DNA of 64,000 nt from Pelobates cultripes (Eukaryota > Chordata > Amphibia > Anura > Pelobatidae): contig OW240912.1 of the NCBI GenBank assembly GCA_933207985.1, positions 200,653,593 through 200,717,592 on the forward strand. The letters are read 5' to 3'. The translations under genes and the position numbers were made by a program. Shown here piece after piece: positions 49,865-62,106 of this stretch (position 1 is the stretch's first letter; each line of letters begins with the position of its first letter). The notes beneath the pieces were generated by a model that was given only the letters and a program-made list of their open reading frames with translations, did no database searches and was not told where the DNA came from.

Positions 49865-52715
49865 TGTAATTCCAATGCCAATGCCACTTCAGAAGTCTGC
49901 ATTTTTGCAAAGACCCCCCAAGATGACTTGTCACATTCAAGGCAGCTCCTTGAAGGAAAATGAAAAGGTAAATATACTAAGCATAGCCTCTGGCTCCCAG
50001 GTACTGCCATGTTAAGAACTTCAGGTCCTGCAGGCTTCATCTGCCAGGAGTTGCAATACAATACTTGGGTATACTCAAAGTGATTTCACCCACAACAGTG
50101 ATGTTCACTTAATGGTTTTGTTTTTTGCACAATTCTCTGTAAACATTAGGGACTGGAAATGACGTGAAAATCTAGTACGATCTGAAAAACTTACAAAACC
50201 ACATCTGGCACCAACAATCATTCCACTGTTAAAGTCACTGTTAAAGTCACTTAGATCACATTTTCCCTTTTCTGATGTTTGGTTTGATTAACAATTGAGC
50301 ATAACGCCAGTGATGTCCAGGAATTTGCTTTGAAGCCCAAAGCATACCTCCTAACTTTGGAAGGTGTGAAAACGGGATATGACAGTTCTGAAACACAGCT
50401 CAATAGCCAGCCAACCAAACCTGGATACATCGGCCAGAGCTAATCAGAGAAGGAAAAATCCCAAACTGTTAAAATTCTAATAATAGTAACCTAAACAAAC
50501 CTGCTGCCAAAGTAGTATCAACACTTTCTCAGTAACTTACAGATGTTGCATTTAACTCTGAATTTAGAACAGCGGATTTCTGTCTCCCATTTATTAATAA
50601 ATATGTTTCTTTGCTAGAACCTGTTGGATAATGCAAAGTTTGCCTACCAATAAAAACGTGACTAGTGTTAGCAAAATAGAAATGGTTAATAGCCATTAAT
50701 GTAATATTGTGATTTTTTATTTTTTTCATTTTCAAATTTTGTAAATAGCATGCATTATCAAGTTATTTAGACTATACATGATGTTGTAATTTTCTTAATT
50801 AGGTTTTAAATTATTTACAAAAAAAAAAAAAGATCTATTCGCTTTTGAGTGACTCGACAAAACAAACCTTGCACTGCCTGGAAAGCAGCAAGTTTGGCTG
50901 AATATGTTAGTGCTCTCAGATTGCACTATATAATCAGAAATGGGATAGGAATATAAAAGATGCAGATCTCAAGAGGATGACACGAGGATGTATTATTGAT
51001 TAGAGGGGAGGATTGAAAGCAATGAGCACCATTAGAGAGGCATCATTGAGAGATGCAAGTGGGGGCAGGGCAGTACACTGTATCATGCTATCAGGATTGT
51101 AGTAGTTGATAATAATGAGTAATAGTTAGTAATATAAAATGTCTAAAAATGATCAGTTTACTCATAAACTACATTATAAGAATGATCATATATACATTCT
51201 TAAATCTACAACAAATCTGCAATTTTTGTCATCAGTAATACATACATGCAGATATGTTAATACCCTAACTGACTGGCAAAATTTGGGCCAAAAGAGATAA
51301 ATTGGAAAACATTCTCCATGTCAGAAGAACCTTTTTCCAACGTGGGTATTTTGGTTTGGATTTGGCAAGTTAGTTTATTGAATAGAATCTAAAATTTGTG
51401 TAAATCTTTGTTTGCAGTAGACTTTGTTATCTCTCTGGAAAATGCATTTTGATAACTTTTACAGAATTACAATGCAGGTTAGTCCTAACTCGTAGACATG
51501 TGCACCAGTAAAATTTTCAGTTGATATTAATGATTTCGTACTAAATAAAAATTTTGTCAATCCTGAATTTTGTCCGCAAACCATTCGTTTTTGAACGAAA
51601 TTGGTTAAAAATCATTTGTTTTCTTCCATTTGGACAACCAGCTCCCTCCTTGTAATTTAAGCCAAGCAATCAGAGTGCTCTAACATGTAAATGAAGAGAC
51701 TGACAGGTAAGTCTCTACATTTATCTGTCACAGCACTCTGATTGGTTGACTTGAAATCCAACCAATCAGAGTGCTCTGTGTTATTTTACACAACGTGGGA
51801 AAGTTCTTTGGAATTTTTCGATGCTGTGTAATTTGACTCATTTTTTTGGTAATTTGACTCTTTTTTGAAAGCAACCAATCAGAGGGTTATGAGTCAAAAA
51901 TGGGAAAATTCCAAAGAAAGGACATTAGGCCCCCCATTATTTAATTAATTAGGCTCACCATCGGACTAGGTCCCCCTTTTATATTAACAGCCCCCACCCA
52001 CGGGTCATGGGTGAGGGAGCGGGGGCCACTATGTCCCTCGCATTTTAGTTAGTTTGGTTCCCCACCATAGGGAATACCATTTGTATTCCTAACACTTTAG
52101 AATCTCTTTAAAATCAATTTTCGTAGATGTGATTGTGCAGGTGTGTGTACAGACTGTGATCGTATGAAGGTACAATTTTATTTAAATTTTACTGAGCTTT
52201 AGGGAGACTTTTCTCTGGTGTCCTGAGAAGTGGGATACTAGAATAAAAAAAAAACAAAAAAAAAAAACAGGATGGCAGAACAAGTTCCAAAATTGATGCA
52301 TCCTGTACTTTTGGGAAGTATGCTTAAATTATATAACTGAATGAGATTATCTGGCACCATACATAACTGGACTCCTTTTACTCTAACCTTCTGCATAGAA
52401 ACATGAATATTACATACATACAGGAACTCTGACTGGAAATAATGACAAGTTGGTAATCACTAAAATGACTGTCACTATCATTAGCAATTATCATCTGTTT
52501 CCATACTACAAAATGTAACATTTAATGACTGGTAATTAGTGGTTGCTGAACAATTGTAATGTCTCGCATGATGGTTAATATGGAACACTAAGTACATAAG
52601 TATCACTTGCTTTATATGCCAGACCATGGGTGTCCAACCTTTTGGTTACCTTGAGCACATAAAATCTATAATATAATTAATTTATATAATAAAACTTTAA
52701 AAGCCCTTTTCTTAC
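49865..52715. other. Intergenic, no gene seen
   Basis: A foldback at about 51663-51790 uses CAATCAGAGTGCTCT and AGCACTCTGATTGGTTG in inverted and direct copies, probably a small MITE. Otherwise AT-rich sequence with A-runs near 50820 and 52250. No exon is supported. Confidence 0.45.
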
Positions 52716-53645
52716 ATTTGTTTAGTATATATCTCCATTATTTGTTATCCTTACGTGGGATTGCCATATTTAAGGATATAAACTTAAGAAGCTATTTACT
52801 AAAAACATACACATGTGGATACATATGCACACATAACCATATGCACATAGACTCTACTATTCCATTCTGTCTGGGCCAAACATACCTCAGACACATGGGT
52901 CTTATCAATTCTAAACAAAAGATACAGAATAGAATTCGAAACTTTCCCATCCATAAATTAATTCAAGAAATCCTCAATCCCAAAAATAGAAAAAGGATTA
53001 GCCATAAGAAAAAGCACTGCAAACCTTCTTTAAGAAGTAATGAAAAAAGTTCCTACACCCGAGAAATTCAAGGAAATTTATTTTATAGAGTTTTGAGCCC
53101 CAAAACCCAATGGGAACAGGAGACTAATAATAGACTTCAAAGAAATCAATTCATTTTTACAAAAAGCAATATTTCAAGATGAAATCTATATCCACAATCA
53201 CTTCCTTCATCAATGAATCAATAAAGGGCATTGACTAAAGGATGCCTATTACCAGATTCCCATCCATTCTCAGCAGAACGCACATCTTCCAGGGGAGTCT
53301 GAACCCAAAGGTAGGAAGAACACTCAAGTATCCTGCTTCTTCTCCCCAATGCAGGACCCACAAGCCTTGGGATAGGATGCTGATCTGGGGTATGTGTCTC
53401 CTGCCCTACCTCTAATCATGAGAGTCCTAAGGAAAACATAGAAAGAAGGTAGAAAATTATAGCTATGATTACTATTTGGCCCAGAAGACCACTTTATCCA
53501 CTTTACTGAAAATGTTCAAGTAAATTCCTGAGGCAGTCACCTCATATGCCAGATCTTCTGATTCAAGGCCCAGCCACCCACCCTAATCCTTCCAGCTTGA
53601 ACTTGGAGGCTTGGCTTTTCAAAGGAGGTCATTCTCAAATCAAGC
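52716..53645 (+). other. Unrecognised 154-codon open frame and flank
   Basis: An open frame at 52718-53182 encodes a Lys/Arg/Asn-rich peptide with no motif I recognise, in AT-rich sequence. It has no visible splice partners or promoter. It could be a decayed transposon ORF or chance; I would not call it a gene. Confidence 0.2.
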
Positions 53646-53649
53646 TCTA

Positions 53650-53990
53650 TCATAACATAGAAACTTAGAAACATAGAATGTGACAGCAGATAAAAACCAT
53701 TCGGCCCATCTAGTCTGCCCAATATTTCGAAATACATTTAATTAGTCCCTGGCCTTACCTTAAGTCTAGGATAGCCTTATGCCTATCCCATGGATGCTTA
53801 ACCCCTTAAGGACACATGACATGTCATGATTCCCTTTTATTCCAGAAGTTTGGTCCTTAAGAGGTTAAACTCCCTCACTGTGTTAACCTCTACTACTTCA
53901 GCTGGAAGGCTATTCCATGCATCCACTACCCTTTCAGTAAAGTAATACTTCCTGATATTATTTTTAAACCTTTGCCCCTCTAATAAGCAA
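53650..53990 (-). mobile_element. CR1-like LINE 3' tail, interrupted
   Basis: On the minus strand it matches the same 3' end as 5501-5865 and the tail of 41008-42412, ending near CATTCTATG at 53670. It is interrupted by a small TTAA-flanked element at 53798-53868. Confidence 0.88.
53798..53868. mobile_element. Small TTAA MITE nested in the LINE tail
   Basis: The 71-bp element lies between TTAA copies, with ends CCCCTTAAGGAC and GTCCTTAAGAGG. Removing it and one TTAA restores the LINE phrase GCTTAAACTCC seen at 5627. The ends match the left end of the large element at 30770. Confidence 0.9.
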
Positions 53991-54828
53991 TAATACTCTG
54001 CTTAAAGCAAGAAAACATTCCACCTTCTCTCTCTACTATTGTATTTCAGACACATTGAAGGACAGGGCAGATGAAAGAGCATGTGAATTCCAAAATCCTT
54101 CTCATCTTCAGGTTTTGGAGTTTCCTCAAGCAGGCTTGGACAAAGGTCTTAGCTTAAGTACATTGAGGAGTTTACTCTACAACCTTACACAAAGGATGGA
54201 CATTTTGGACTGCTGAGACAGTTGCTTGTTGCCATGCAAACGAGAGAGATGAAATCCCACCTAACCTATCCTACATTTATGTACTTAATCTGTTCAAATA
54301 TTCATTTTATGATTTGTACCAATATAGCTTGTTGTGGTGGAACTGCTCTCCAGTTTTTCACCTGGTTGTTGTTGACTCCTTAGTATCCCTATTAAACTGA
54401 TTGTAACTCATTGATAAAACTTGATAAATAAAAATTGAAAACAAAAAACTCTTATTTAATTAAATTATCCACTAATTGTCTAAATGTAAAAATCAACATG
54501 TTAAGGACGGAGATAATATAAATTCTTCAACAATTACAGAACTACCCGGGGACTTATTTGACCTTGCACTACAGAGAGTCCCACGAGGAAGCACCAAGCA
54601 GGTGGATTACCTTACCGTACTTCTTTGCATTTTTTGCATATATTGATCTTCAGTTATTTACAGATGCTTGATATGATATTCTTTTCCTGCTAATTTTTTA
54701 TATTCTCTATGATGTACACACACACTTCAATGCACTTTATTTCTTAAATTATTTTATTGACTTCAGTGTCCCTTTAACTTTTAGTGAACAACTTGGATCA
54801 TTATAACAGGAACTACTTGTTATATTCT
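53991..54828. other. Intergenic, no gene seen
   Basis: AT-rich sequence. A T2-like end phrase AGTGTCCCTTTAA occurs at 54766-54778, but its partner is not identified. Confidence 0.4.
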
Positions 54829-54859
54829 GTTTAATTTAGAATTTCTTATCTCCTGCTCT

Positions 54860-56790
54860 CAGGGCCGTCTTTAAGGAGGGGTAAAAGGGGCAGCTGCCCC
54901 GGGCCCAGTTACTCCTGGGGGCCCTAAGGCAGCTGCCCCATGGGCCCCCTGCGGCACCTGAGGTAATCAGGGGCCACAGCCCTTTAATACTGCTCTGGAC
55001 CGGCCCGGGCCACTGTTATATCGGGGGTGGCTGACTACATACTCACAGCTAGCCCCCTCACATTCTGCCCTGTGAGTCTCTTTGTTTCCTGGGCATGCTG
55101 GGAGGAAGTGAGGTCAGATTGCTTCCTCCCAGTAAGAACTGATCACTTCCTCCTCAGTGCCGCTGGGGAGGAGGCACACACCACATGGAGGAGGATGCAA
55201 GCATTGTGGGGGAGAGGGACTGAGAAAGCTGATGGCAGACTCCCATCAGCCTGGGCCAGCAAGCTCTCACTGGACACCAGGGAAGCCACCTTTCTGTACC
55301 CAAAATGTAAGGAGACAGGAGGGTGGCTAAATATGTTTTGTTTTGCTAATTTCTGATATCACTTTTATTTAAGTGTGTTGGTGTTTGTAATGTAACACAC
55401 AGGGAATAAGTACATGTTAAAAATCCTAGAAGAACCTGACAGTTCCCTATTAAATATAAATTTAAAAAGTATTTATTTTAACATATTGCATCAAGTGTTA
55501 TCAAAGGCTGTACACCATTTTTTGAAATGTCACTTTTGCCAAATTCTGGACCAGGGTATGTAAGAACAGAGTTGAGACATTATATTGGCCAAGGTTGCTG
55601 GGAGTTGCTGTCCAAGAGCTGCTAGAAGGCAGAGATTAAAATATGTAAATGTACACATATATATGTGTATCTGGCTGTGTTTATGTCCTTGTGTGTATCT
55701 GGCTGTGTTTGTCCTTGTGTGTATCTGGCTGTGTTTGTCTGTGTGTCAGTGTTTCTGTGTGTATGTATACCTCATACACCTGTATGTGCACCTGTGTGTG
55801 TGTTTCGGTGTGTGTGTAAGTGTGCATCTGAGTGTGTGATAATGCATACATCCCAGCATTTTAATGCCAACACAAATACACTCCTACATTCCATTTCTAG
55901 CACTGTACACATATACACCCCTGCATTTATACCTTTATGTATGTGTGTATCTGAGTGTGTGTGTATATACCTGTGTCAGTGTGTGTGTGTATGTGTCAGT
56001 GTGTGTATATCAAAGTGCTTGTATCTGTGTGTCAAAGGGTGTGTATCTGAGTGTGTGTATGTGTATGTGCCAGTATGTGTCAAGGTGTGAGCATGTGTCA
56101 GTGTGAGCATGTGTGTATCTGCGTGTTAATGTGTATATGTGTTATAGAAATCACACAACATGCAAACAGACCCCTGCAAAAACAAACATTACAAACACAC
56201 CAGTTTGCTGAAACACTAATACTACACACAAATGTAAACATGTATTTAAAAGACAACACTACATCCAAACACCCCCCTGCATGCAAATACAAACATTACA
56301 TGCAAACACATTCCTGTATTAAAACGCTAAAATTATATACAAACACCAACTCTACACACAAAAGTACACCTGCATTTAAAAGCCAACACTACAAACAATC
56401 ACACATCCCTGCATTAAAATGCAAACACTACACACAAGTACACCACTGCATTCCAATGGTAACAGTACATACAAATACACTCCTACATGCACACATACAC
56501 TCTATACAATAACATGCTGACATTCATTTGCACAAACACTGCTCAAAAATACAACCCTGCAAGGATGGTAGATCCCCAGCTGGCATAGCATCGCAGGAGT
56601 TGTATGACAGATGGGGATCTATCTTTTCTTTACTCTTGTGCTACAGGGCAGGCCTGAATTTTTTTTTGTTGCACCAAGGCACTCTCTACATTAGTTTCGC
56701 CTCTAGGTTGGGGTGGAGGGAATGATTGCATGCCCAGGGGGCCCAAACAGATGCTTGTCCAGGGTCCAATCAATATTAAAGACGGCCCTG
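54860..56790. mobile_element. hAT non-autonomous element with 8-bp target duplication
   Basis: The ends are CAGGGCCGTCTTTAA and TTAAAGACGGCCCTG (the left end pairs base for base over 15 bp). The target duplication CCTGCTCT is at 54852-54859 and 56791-56798. The interior has a GC-rich foldback region followed by a (TG)n-rich and then CA-rich section, 55650-56540. No transposase is encoded. Its right end is copied again at 57211-57225 by a later tandem duplication. Confidence 0.95.
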
Positions 56791-57471
56791 CCTGCTCTGT
56801 TAAAGGACCACTATAGTGCCAGGAAAACATACTTGTTTTCCTGGCGCTATAGTGCCCTGAGGGTGCCCCCACCCTCAGGGTCCCCCTCCCGCCCGGCTCT
56901 GGAAGGGGGTAAATCTTACCTTTTTCCAGCGCTGGGCGGGGAGCTCTCCTCCTCTTCTCCTCCCTGTCGGCTGAATGCGCACGCGCGGCAAGAGCTGCGC
57001 GCGCATTCAGCCGGTCACATAGGAAAGCATTCATAAGTTGTATGACAGATGGGGATCTATCTTTTCTTTACTCTTGTGCTACAGGGCAGGCCTGAATTTT
57101 TTTTTTGTTGCACCAAGGCACTCTCTACATTAGTTTCGCCTCTAGGTTGGGGTGGAGGGAATGCATGCCCAGGGGGCCCAAACAGATGCTTGTCCAGGGT
57201 CCAATCAATATTAAAGACGGCCCTGCCTGCTCTGTTAAAGGACCACTATAGTGCCAGGAAAACATACTTGTTTTCCTGGCGCTATAGTGCCCTGAGGGTG
57301 CCCCCACCCTCAGGGTCCCCCTCCCGCCCGGCTCTGGAAGGGGGTAAAAACTTACCTTTTTCCAGCGCTGGGCGGGGAGCTCTCCTCCTCTTCTCCTCCC
57401 TGTCGGCTGAATGCGCACGCGCGGCAAGAGCTGCGCGCGCATTCAGCCGGTCACATAGGAAAGCATTCATA
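56598..57471 (+). repeat. 438-bp tandem duplication
   Basis: Unit 1 runs 56598-57035 and unit 2 from 57036 to about 57471. Both start AGTTGTATGACAGATGGGGA. Each contains the right end of the hAT element, one target copy CCTGCTCT, and the left half of the family B MITE. Differences are few, for example in a T-run, ATTGCATG versus GCATG, and GTAAATCTT versus GTAAAAACTT, so the event is recent. Confidence 0.95.
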
Positions 57472-57689
57472 ATGCTTTCCTATGGACGCTGGCGTGCTCT
57501 CACTGTGAAAATCACAGTGAGAAGCACGCAAGCGCCTCTAGTGGCTGTCAATGAGACAGCCACTAGAGGAAATAGGTGAAGGCTTAACCCATTCACAAAC
57601 ATAGCAGTATGGGTTAACCCTAGCTGGACCTGGCACCCAGACAACTTCATTAAGCTGAAGTGGTCTGGGTGCCTAGAGTGGTCCTTTAA
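57235..57689. mobile_element. T2-like MITE, family B, inside family A
   Basis: The ends are TTAAAGGACCACTATAGTGC and GGTGCCTAGAGTGGTCCTTTAA-type sequence, with TTAA at 57235-57238 and 57686-57689. It is the inverse orientation of the copy at 44169-44661. Its left half is also present at 56800-57035 through the tandem duplication. The empty site GTTAATAGCTTGCT is seen in the intact family A copy at 4881. Confidence 0.92.
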
Positions 57690-57973
57690 TAGCTTGCTAT
57701 ACATTGCAGAAGCCTCCTGTATGCAATTAAAGTTCAATTTACAGAATAGGAGATAAAAACGTTTAATGTAAGTTACATCTGATTGAAAAATTAAACCATT
57801 TTTTTCATGCAGGCTGTGTCAGTCACAGCCAGAGAAGGTGAGACAGTGAAATGGCGTCAAACATGACTCCTAAATGGCAATGAACTGAGAAGCGAGACTG
57901 CAGGGGCATGACCTATACACAAAAACTTCTTAATTGAGCTAATGTTGTTAGGGTGACTATAGTGTCCCTTTAA

Positions 57974-59950
57974 TAAGGAATGTTATGTGGAAAGAAATAG
58001 AAAAAGAAATGATACTTTGTAATGCAAGGCTTAAATGTACCAGGCACTCCTACAGGGTTCACTAAAGTCTGAATACACCCACATCGAATTGGGAAAAACT
58101 AATCGGTCCAGTACTGGGACATTTGGAATGCAAAATCTGGACATTGTACAAAAGATTTATCACTCTCTGGATTTTGCTATACAGGCTGAAAATAAGACTG
58201 AATAATCTTCAACAGGAGTAGAAAGACCACTAACGGGGGCGATTCGGACAAACCATTTTATGTGTGTAGCAGTATTTAGATCCTCCTCTGCAGTGTAGTT
58301 ACAAAGACATACATTTTTGGTTTCACCGCAATTTACTGCAGGAGCTGGTTTACTCATCAGGCCACTAGAAATGTGAATGAAAGATTACTTTGGTGTGGGT
58401 TCTGATTTAAGTTTCAGCAGGATAACTGACATTTGATAATGGTTAAGAAGATGTAACATTTATGGCTTGTAGAGACAAAATATAATCAGACCCATAAGAT
58501 GCTTCCTAGCTATTCATACTCAATGCAGTTCCTCCTAGACCCAGGGTCTTTCTGGATACATGAAGAACATGTTCCTCTGGGTTATCTTAATCCTACTGTT
58601 AGGTAATTAAGGCTCAAACCCATTTGTGGAGATGCTCTCTCCCACATCTTGATAGGGAAGGGAGTGGATATCTAACTGTCCAAGACAGAATAAGGAAGAG
58701 GGAGCATGCCAAAAGAAGAGAAGTGCTCTGTATGGGTAGCTACAAGTGAATATGCAGACTTTCACCCCAAAAATAGTAGTATTTTACAAGTAGGCGTGTT
58801 ACAATACCTTACATAAATATTCACCTCCTTGAACATTTTCACATTTTGTAGTGTTCCAACTTAGAATTAAAATAAATGCATTTTATTTGGATTCTTCACT
58901 ACCTAATATTCTAGAACTCAGAGGTTGCATATCGAACATAAAGTGAAAATGTTTCCATACCAAATATTGTTTGCCAGCACCCCCCCCCTCCCCCCAATTT
59001 GGGTTCCTTATGCCTTATCACATTTCTATCAAAATCATTTTATGCTACTACTTAAAACATCTCATGCAGACATGCAGTTATCTCCACAGTTATTATGGTT
59101 TGGAAGAAATAATTCCACCAAGATAAACCTACTATGAAACATTATATTCTTCTGATTCCTCAATCCCCTTTTTTAGAAAGGGGAACTGACCCAGTAGACT
59201 CAGACTTAAAGGGCTGCCCTAAGCATCATGACCACTTCTGTGATTTGAAGTGCTCATGGTAACTGTAGTCTATATGTGCATTGTTTCGCCATGAAAGAGT
59301 TCCAGGCTGGCTAATGTTAATTCTGTGCCCACAAACTATGGGTCTTGTCCCAGAGATTCCTTATCCTGTCGATTTGTATTGTTTTCCCCACTTTACCATT
59401 CTAACAACTGGCGTGGGAAATAAAACAGCTTATCAAAAATATTGTGTAGAACCCCCCCCCCAACATATGGCACAGAAACGCAACTAAAGTTAGCTTAGAC
59501 TTATGTAGCCAATAGCCATTTGTTGCCAGTGATTGATCGGAGACTAAAAGTAACAAAGCCTGAATCTCCAAAGAAACAATTAAACACCTCTAGCTAGAGC
59601 AGTAAATGTTCTGACATATTCACTACATTTTGCAAGTGGGAAAGGTAGATAAGGGATTTTTTTTTTTTTTTTAAATACACACTTTCCTTGAATCATAAAA
59701 GTATTATATGGAGATATCAAACATATTTGATGACAGTGTTCCTTTATTTGCTACATTAGATCAATGCAATGCACTCAGACTCTTGTTGGAGATGTTGTTT
59801 AGGTCTCAGCTCAACATGCCTTCTATAGGGGGAATGCCCATTACTCTTCACATATTCAAAATCAATCAAGAAGGTCTTTAAAGTGGGAAGAGGTACTCTC
59901 TCTCGAAAAAAAAAGTCAGTGATTAAGCATCTTTAACTTCAATAAGAAAC
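57974..59950. other. Intergenic, no gene seen
   Basis: No exon is supported. C-runs occur at 58980-58995 and 59451-59461 and a T-run at 59659-59672. The short frames here have no recognisable similarity. Confidence 0.4.
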
Positions 59951-59958
59951 ACTACAAG

Positions 59959-61258
59959 CAGGGCCGGTGCAAGGATTTTTGGGTACATAGGCGAAGATGC
60001 ATTTTTCCGCCCCCCCCCAACTCTAAAAATAACATCTTTACATGTGTGCCTCTCTCCCCTCCTATTAGTGGTCCCCTCCCTTCCCTGTCCCTTAGTGTTC
60101 CTCTCCCCTCCCCCCTCTTTTCTCTGTCCCTTGGTGTTTCTGTCTCCTCCCTGTCCCTTGGTGAACCCCACACCCCCTTAGTGGTCCTGATGTACTCTCT
60201 TGTAGCATTGCCGAGCGGAGCAGATCCTCTACAGGAGCTTCAGTTTTCTGTACCCAGCTGGACTGACAGGAAGTGCTCTCTCAGTGAGCACCTCCTGTCA
60301 GTCTGGCCGGGTACAGGAAACAGAAGCTCCTGTGCCGTGCTCCGCTCCGCCACGCTACACTCAGTGGTGTATACACACTAACAGTCACACACACTCAATG
60401 ACAAACACACAGACGTCACTGACAGACAGAGACTCACTGATCTGACACACTCATTCATTGACACACACACACACTGACAGACACACACTAATTGACAGAC
60501 ACACTGATAGTCACACACACACTCAATGACAAACACACAGACGTCACTGACAGACACAGACTCACTGATCTGACACACACTCATTCATTGACACACACAC
60601 ACACACACACTGACAGACACACACTGATTGACAAACACACTGATAGTCACACACAGACTCAATGACAAACATACTCTCACTGATTTCACAGTCACTCACA
60701 AACACACACTGACAGACACAAACTCACACTGACAAACACACATTCATACAATCACTCACACATACACTTACAGACACACACACTCACCGACAAACACACA
60801 CACTCACACATACACTTACAGACATACACACTCACAGACAAATACACACACACACAGACACACACTCACACATACACTTACAGACACACAAATTTTAAAT
60901 ATTAAATGTCCACCCAGCCTCCCTATCTGGAGAGCTGGCATGGATCTGTCCCTGGGGTCCAGTGAGGCTTCACTGCGGCAGGCAGCTGTGTTCTAATCAG
61001 ATGCGGCGAGGGAGCTCTAACCTCTCTGCTCTGCTCTGCTCACTTGCGGGCTGTCTAGTGATGCCGGGAACCGGAATATGACGTCATATTTCGGCTCCCA
61101 CAGCATCAGCAAACATCGTACGAGGGAGCAGAGCAGAGAGGTTAGAGCTCCCTCGCCGCGTCTGATTAGAACACAGCTGCACCGGGGGTCCAGAAGGTGG
61201 AATGGCAGGAGGGAGAGCTTCCCTCCTGCCAGTCACTGAAATGGATGCGCCGGCCCTG
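59959..61258. mobile_element. hAT non-autonomous element, near-perfect target duplication
   Basis: The ends are CAGGGCCGGTGCA and TGCGCCGGCCCTG. Flanks are ACTACAAG (59951-59958) and ACTGCAAG (61259-61266), seven of eight bases equal. The interior holds a foldback near 60215-60350, a CA-rich array at 60360-60890, and a long palindrome at 60982-61180. No transposase is present. Confidence 0.9.
60982..61180. repeat. Near-perfect 199-bp palindrome with CRE-like centre
   Basis: The arms begin GCAGCTGTGTTCTAATCAGA and end TCTGATTAGAACACAGCTGC. The centre AATATGACGTCATATT at 61075-61090 is a perfect 16-bp palindrome containing TGACGTCA, the consensus CREB/ATF site. The inner arms are imperfect. 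Confidence 0.92.
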
Positions 61259-61635
61259 ACTGCAAGCACAAAACCAACTACAGCGGCTGACCCCAGGTAA
61301 GTTAGCAAAAGTTTTGACTGCTTTCATTGGGGGGCAGAGCACCAAGTGTTGCCATTGCACTTGTCATTATTAACAGCCCTATAATACGTTTTGGCAGTAA
61401 TTTTGTTCACTACACAGTATGAACTGAATTGCTGCATAAGCTAGTCACTTGTTATGGTGCTTGGAATGTGCCATTAATTTTATTGCTGTCATCTACTAGA
61501 GGCAGTCTTAGTCCTGCAATGTAATTATTGCTGTTTATCAAAAACTACAATGATTTAAATTGCAGGATTAAAGGGTTACAGTGTCACGATACCTGTCCCT
61601 CGCGGAGCCGTGCGATCACAGAAATTATGTATTTT
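61259..61635. other. Intergenic, no gene seen
   Basis: Short unique-looking stretch between the hAT element and the L1 tail. No feature is supported. Confidence 0.4.
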
Positions 61636-62106
61636 CTTTTTTTTTTTTTTTATTTAAATGTTTTTATTTCTCGTGTACAATAAAATGGGGTACAGAAAAG
61701 AAGGGGAGTGTTCAATGATCACATTTCAGGGTTACATGAACAGTGCATCTATGGTTCATTTCACATCACATGCATAAACATAAGCATCCCAGCGTAAAAC
61801 TTAACCGGGGTTGCATCAAGGTCATACCACAGGGTGTACACTTTCCCTTTAATGAAGGTCGGCTAGTAAGAGGTTGTCCCCCTACCGTCTCGGGAATGGT
61901 GGTATGTGTGAGTAACCATAAAATCAACAAACAATGGGGGGGGGAGGGGGAAGGGGTTTTTTTTTTTGACCCTGCCTAGGTCGGGGTAGATGTTATGTAG
62001 TTTCTTTTAAGCTCTTCCCGTGATTGACTTATTTGCCGTTACCTGGCTCGCTCTTCTTAACTGACAGCTAAGGATTCTGTCTTGCCCGGGTCTGCCTCTT
62101 GGGCGG

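Larger units (their letters stand above)
54829..57973. mobile_element. T2-like MITE family A, split by two insertions
   Basis: Left remnant 54829-54859 (ATTCTGTTTAATTTAG) and right remnant 57690-57973 (ATAGCTTGCTAT through GGTGACTATAGTGTCCCTTTAA) align in order with 4850-5166. The hAT element at 54860 and the family B MITE at 57235 lie between them. The left terminus is truncated. The right TTAA is at 57970-57973. Confidence 0.85.
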
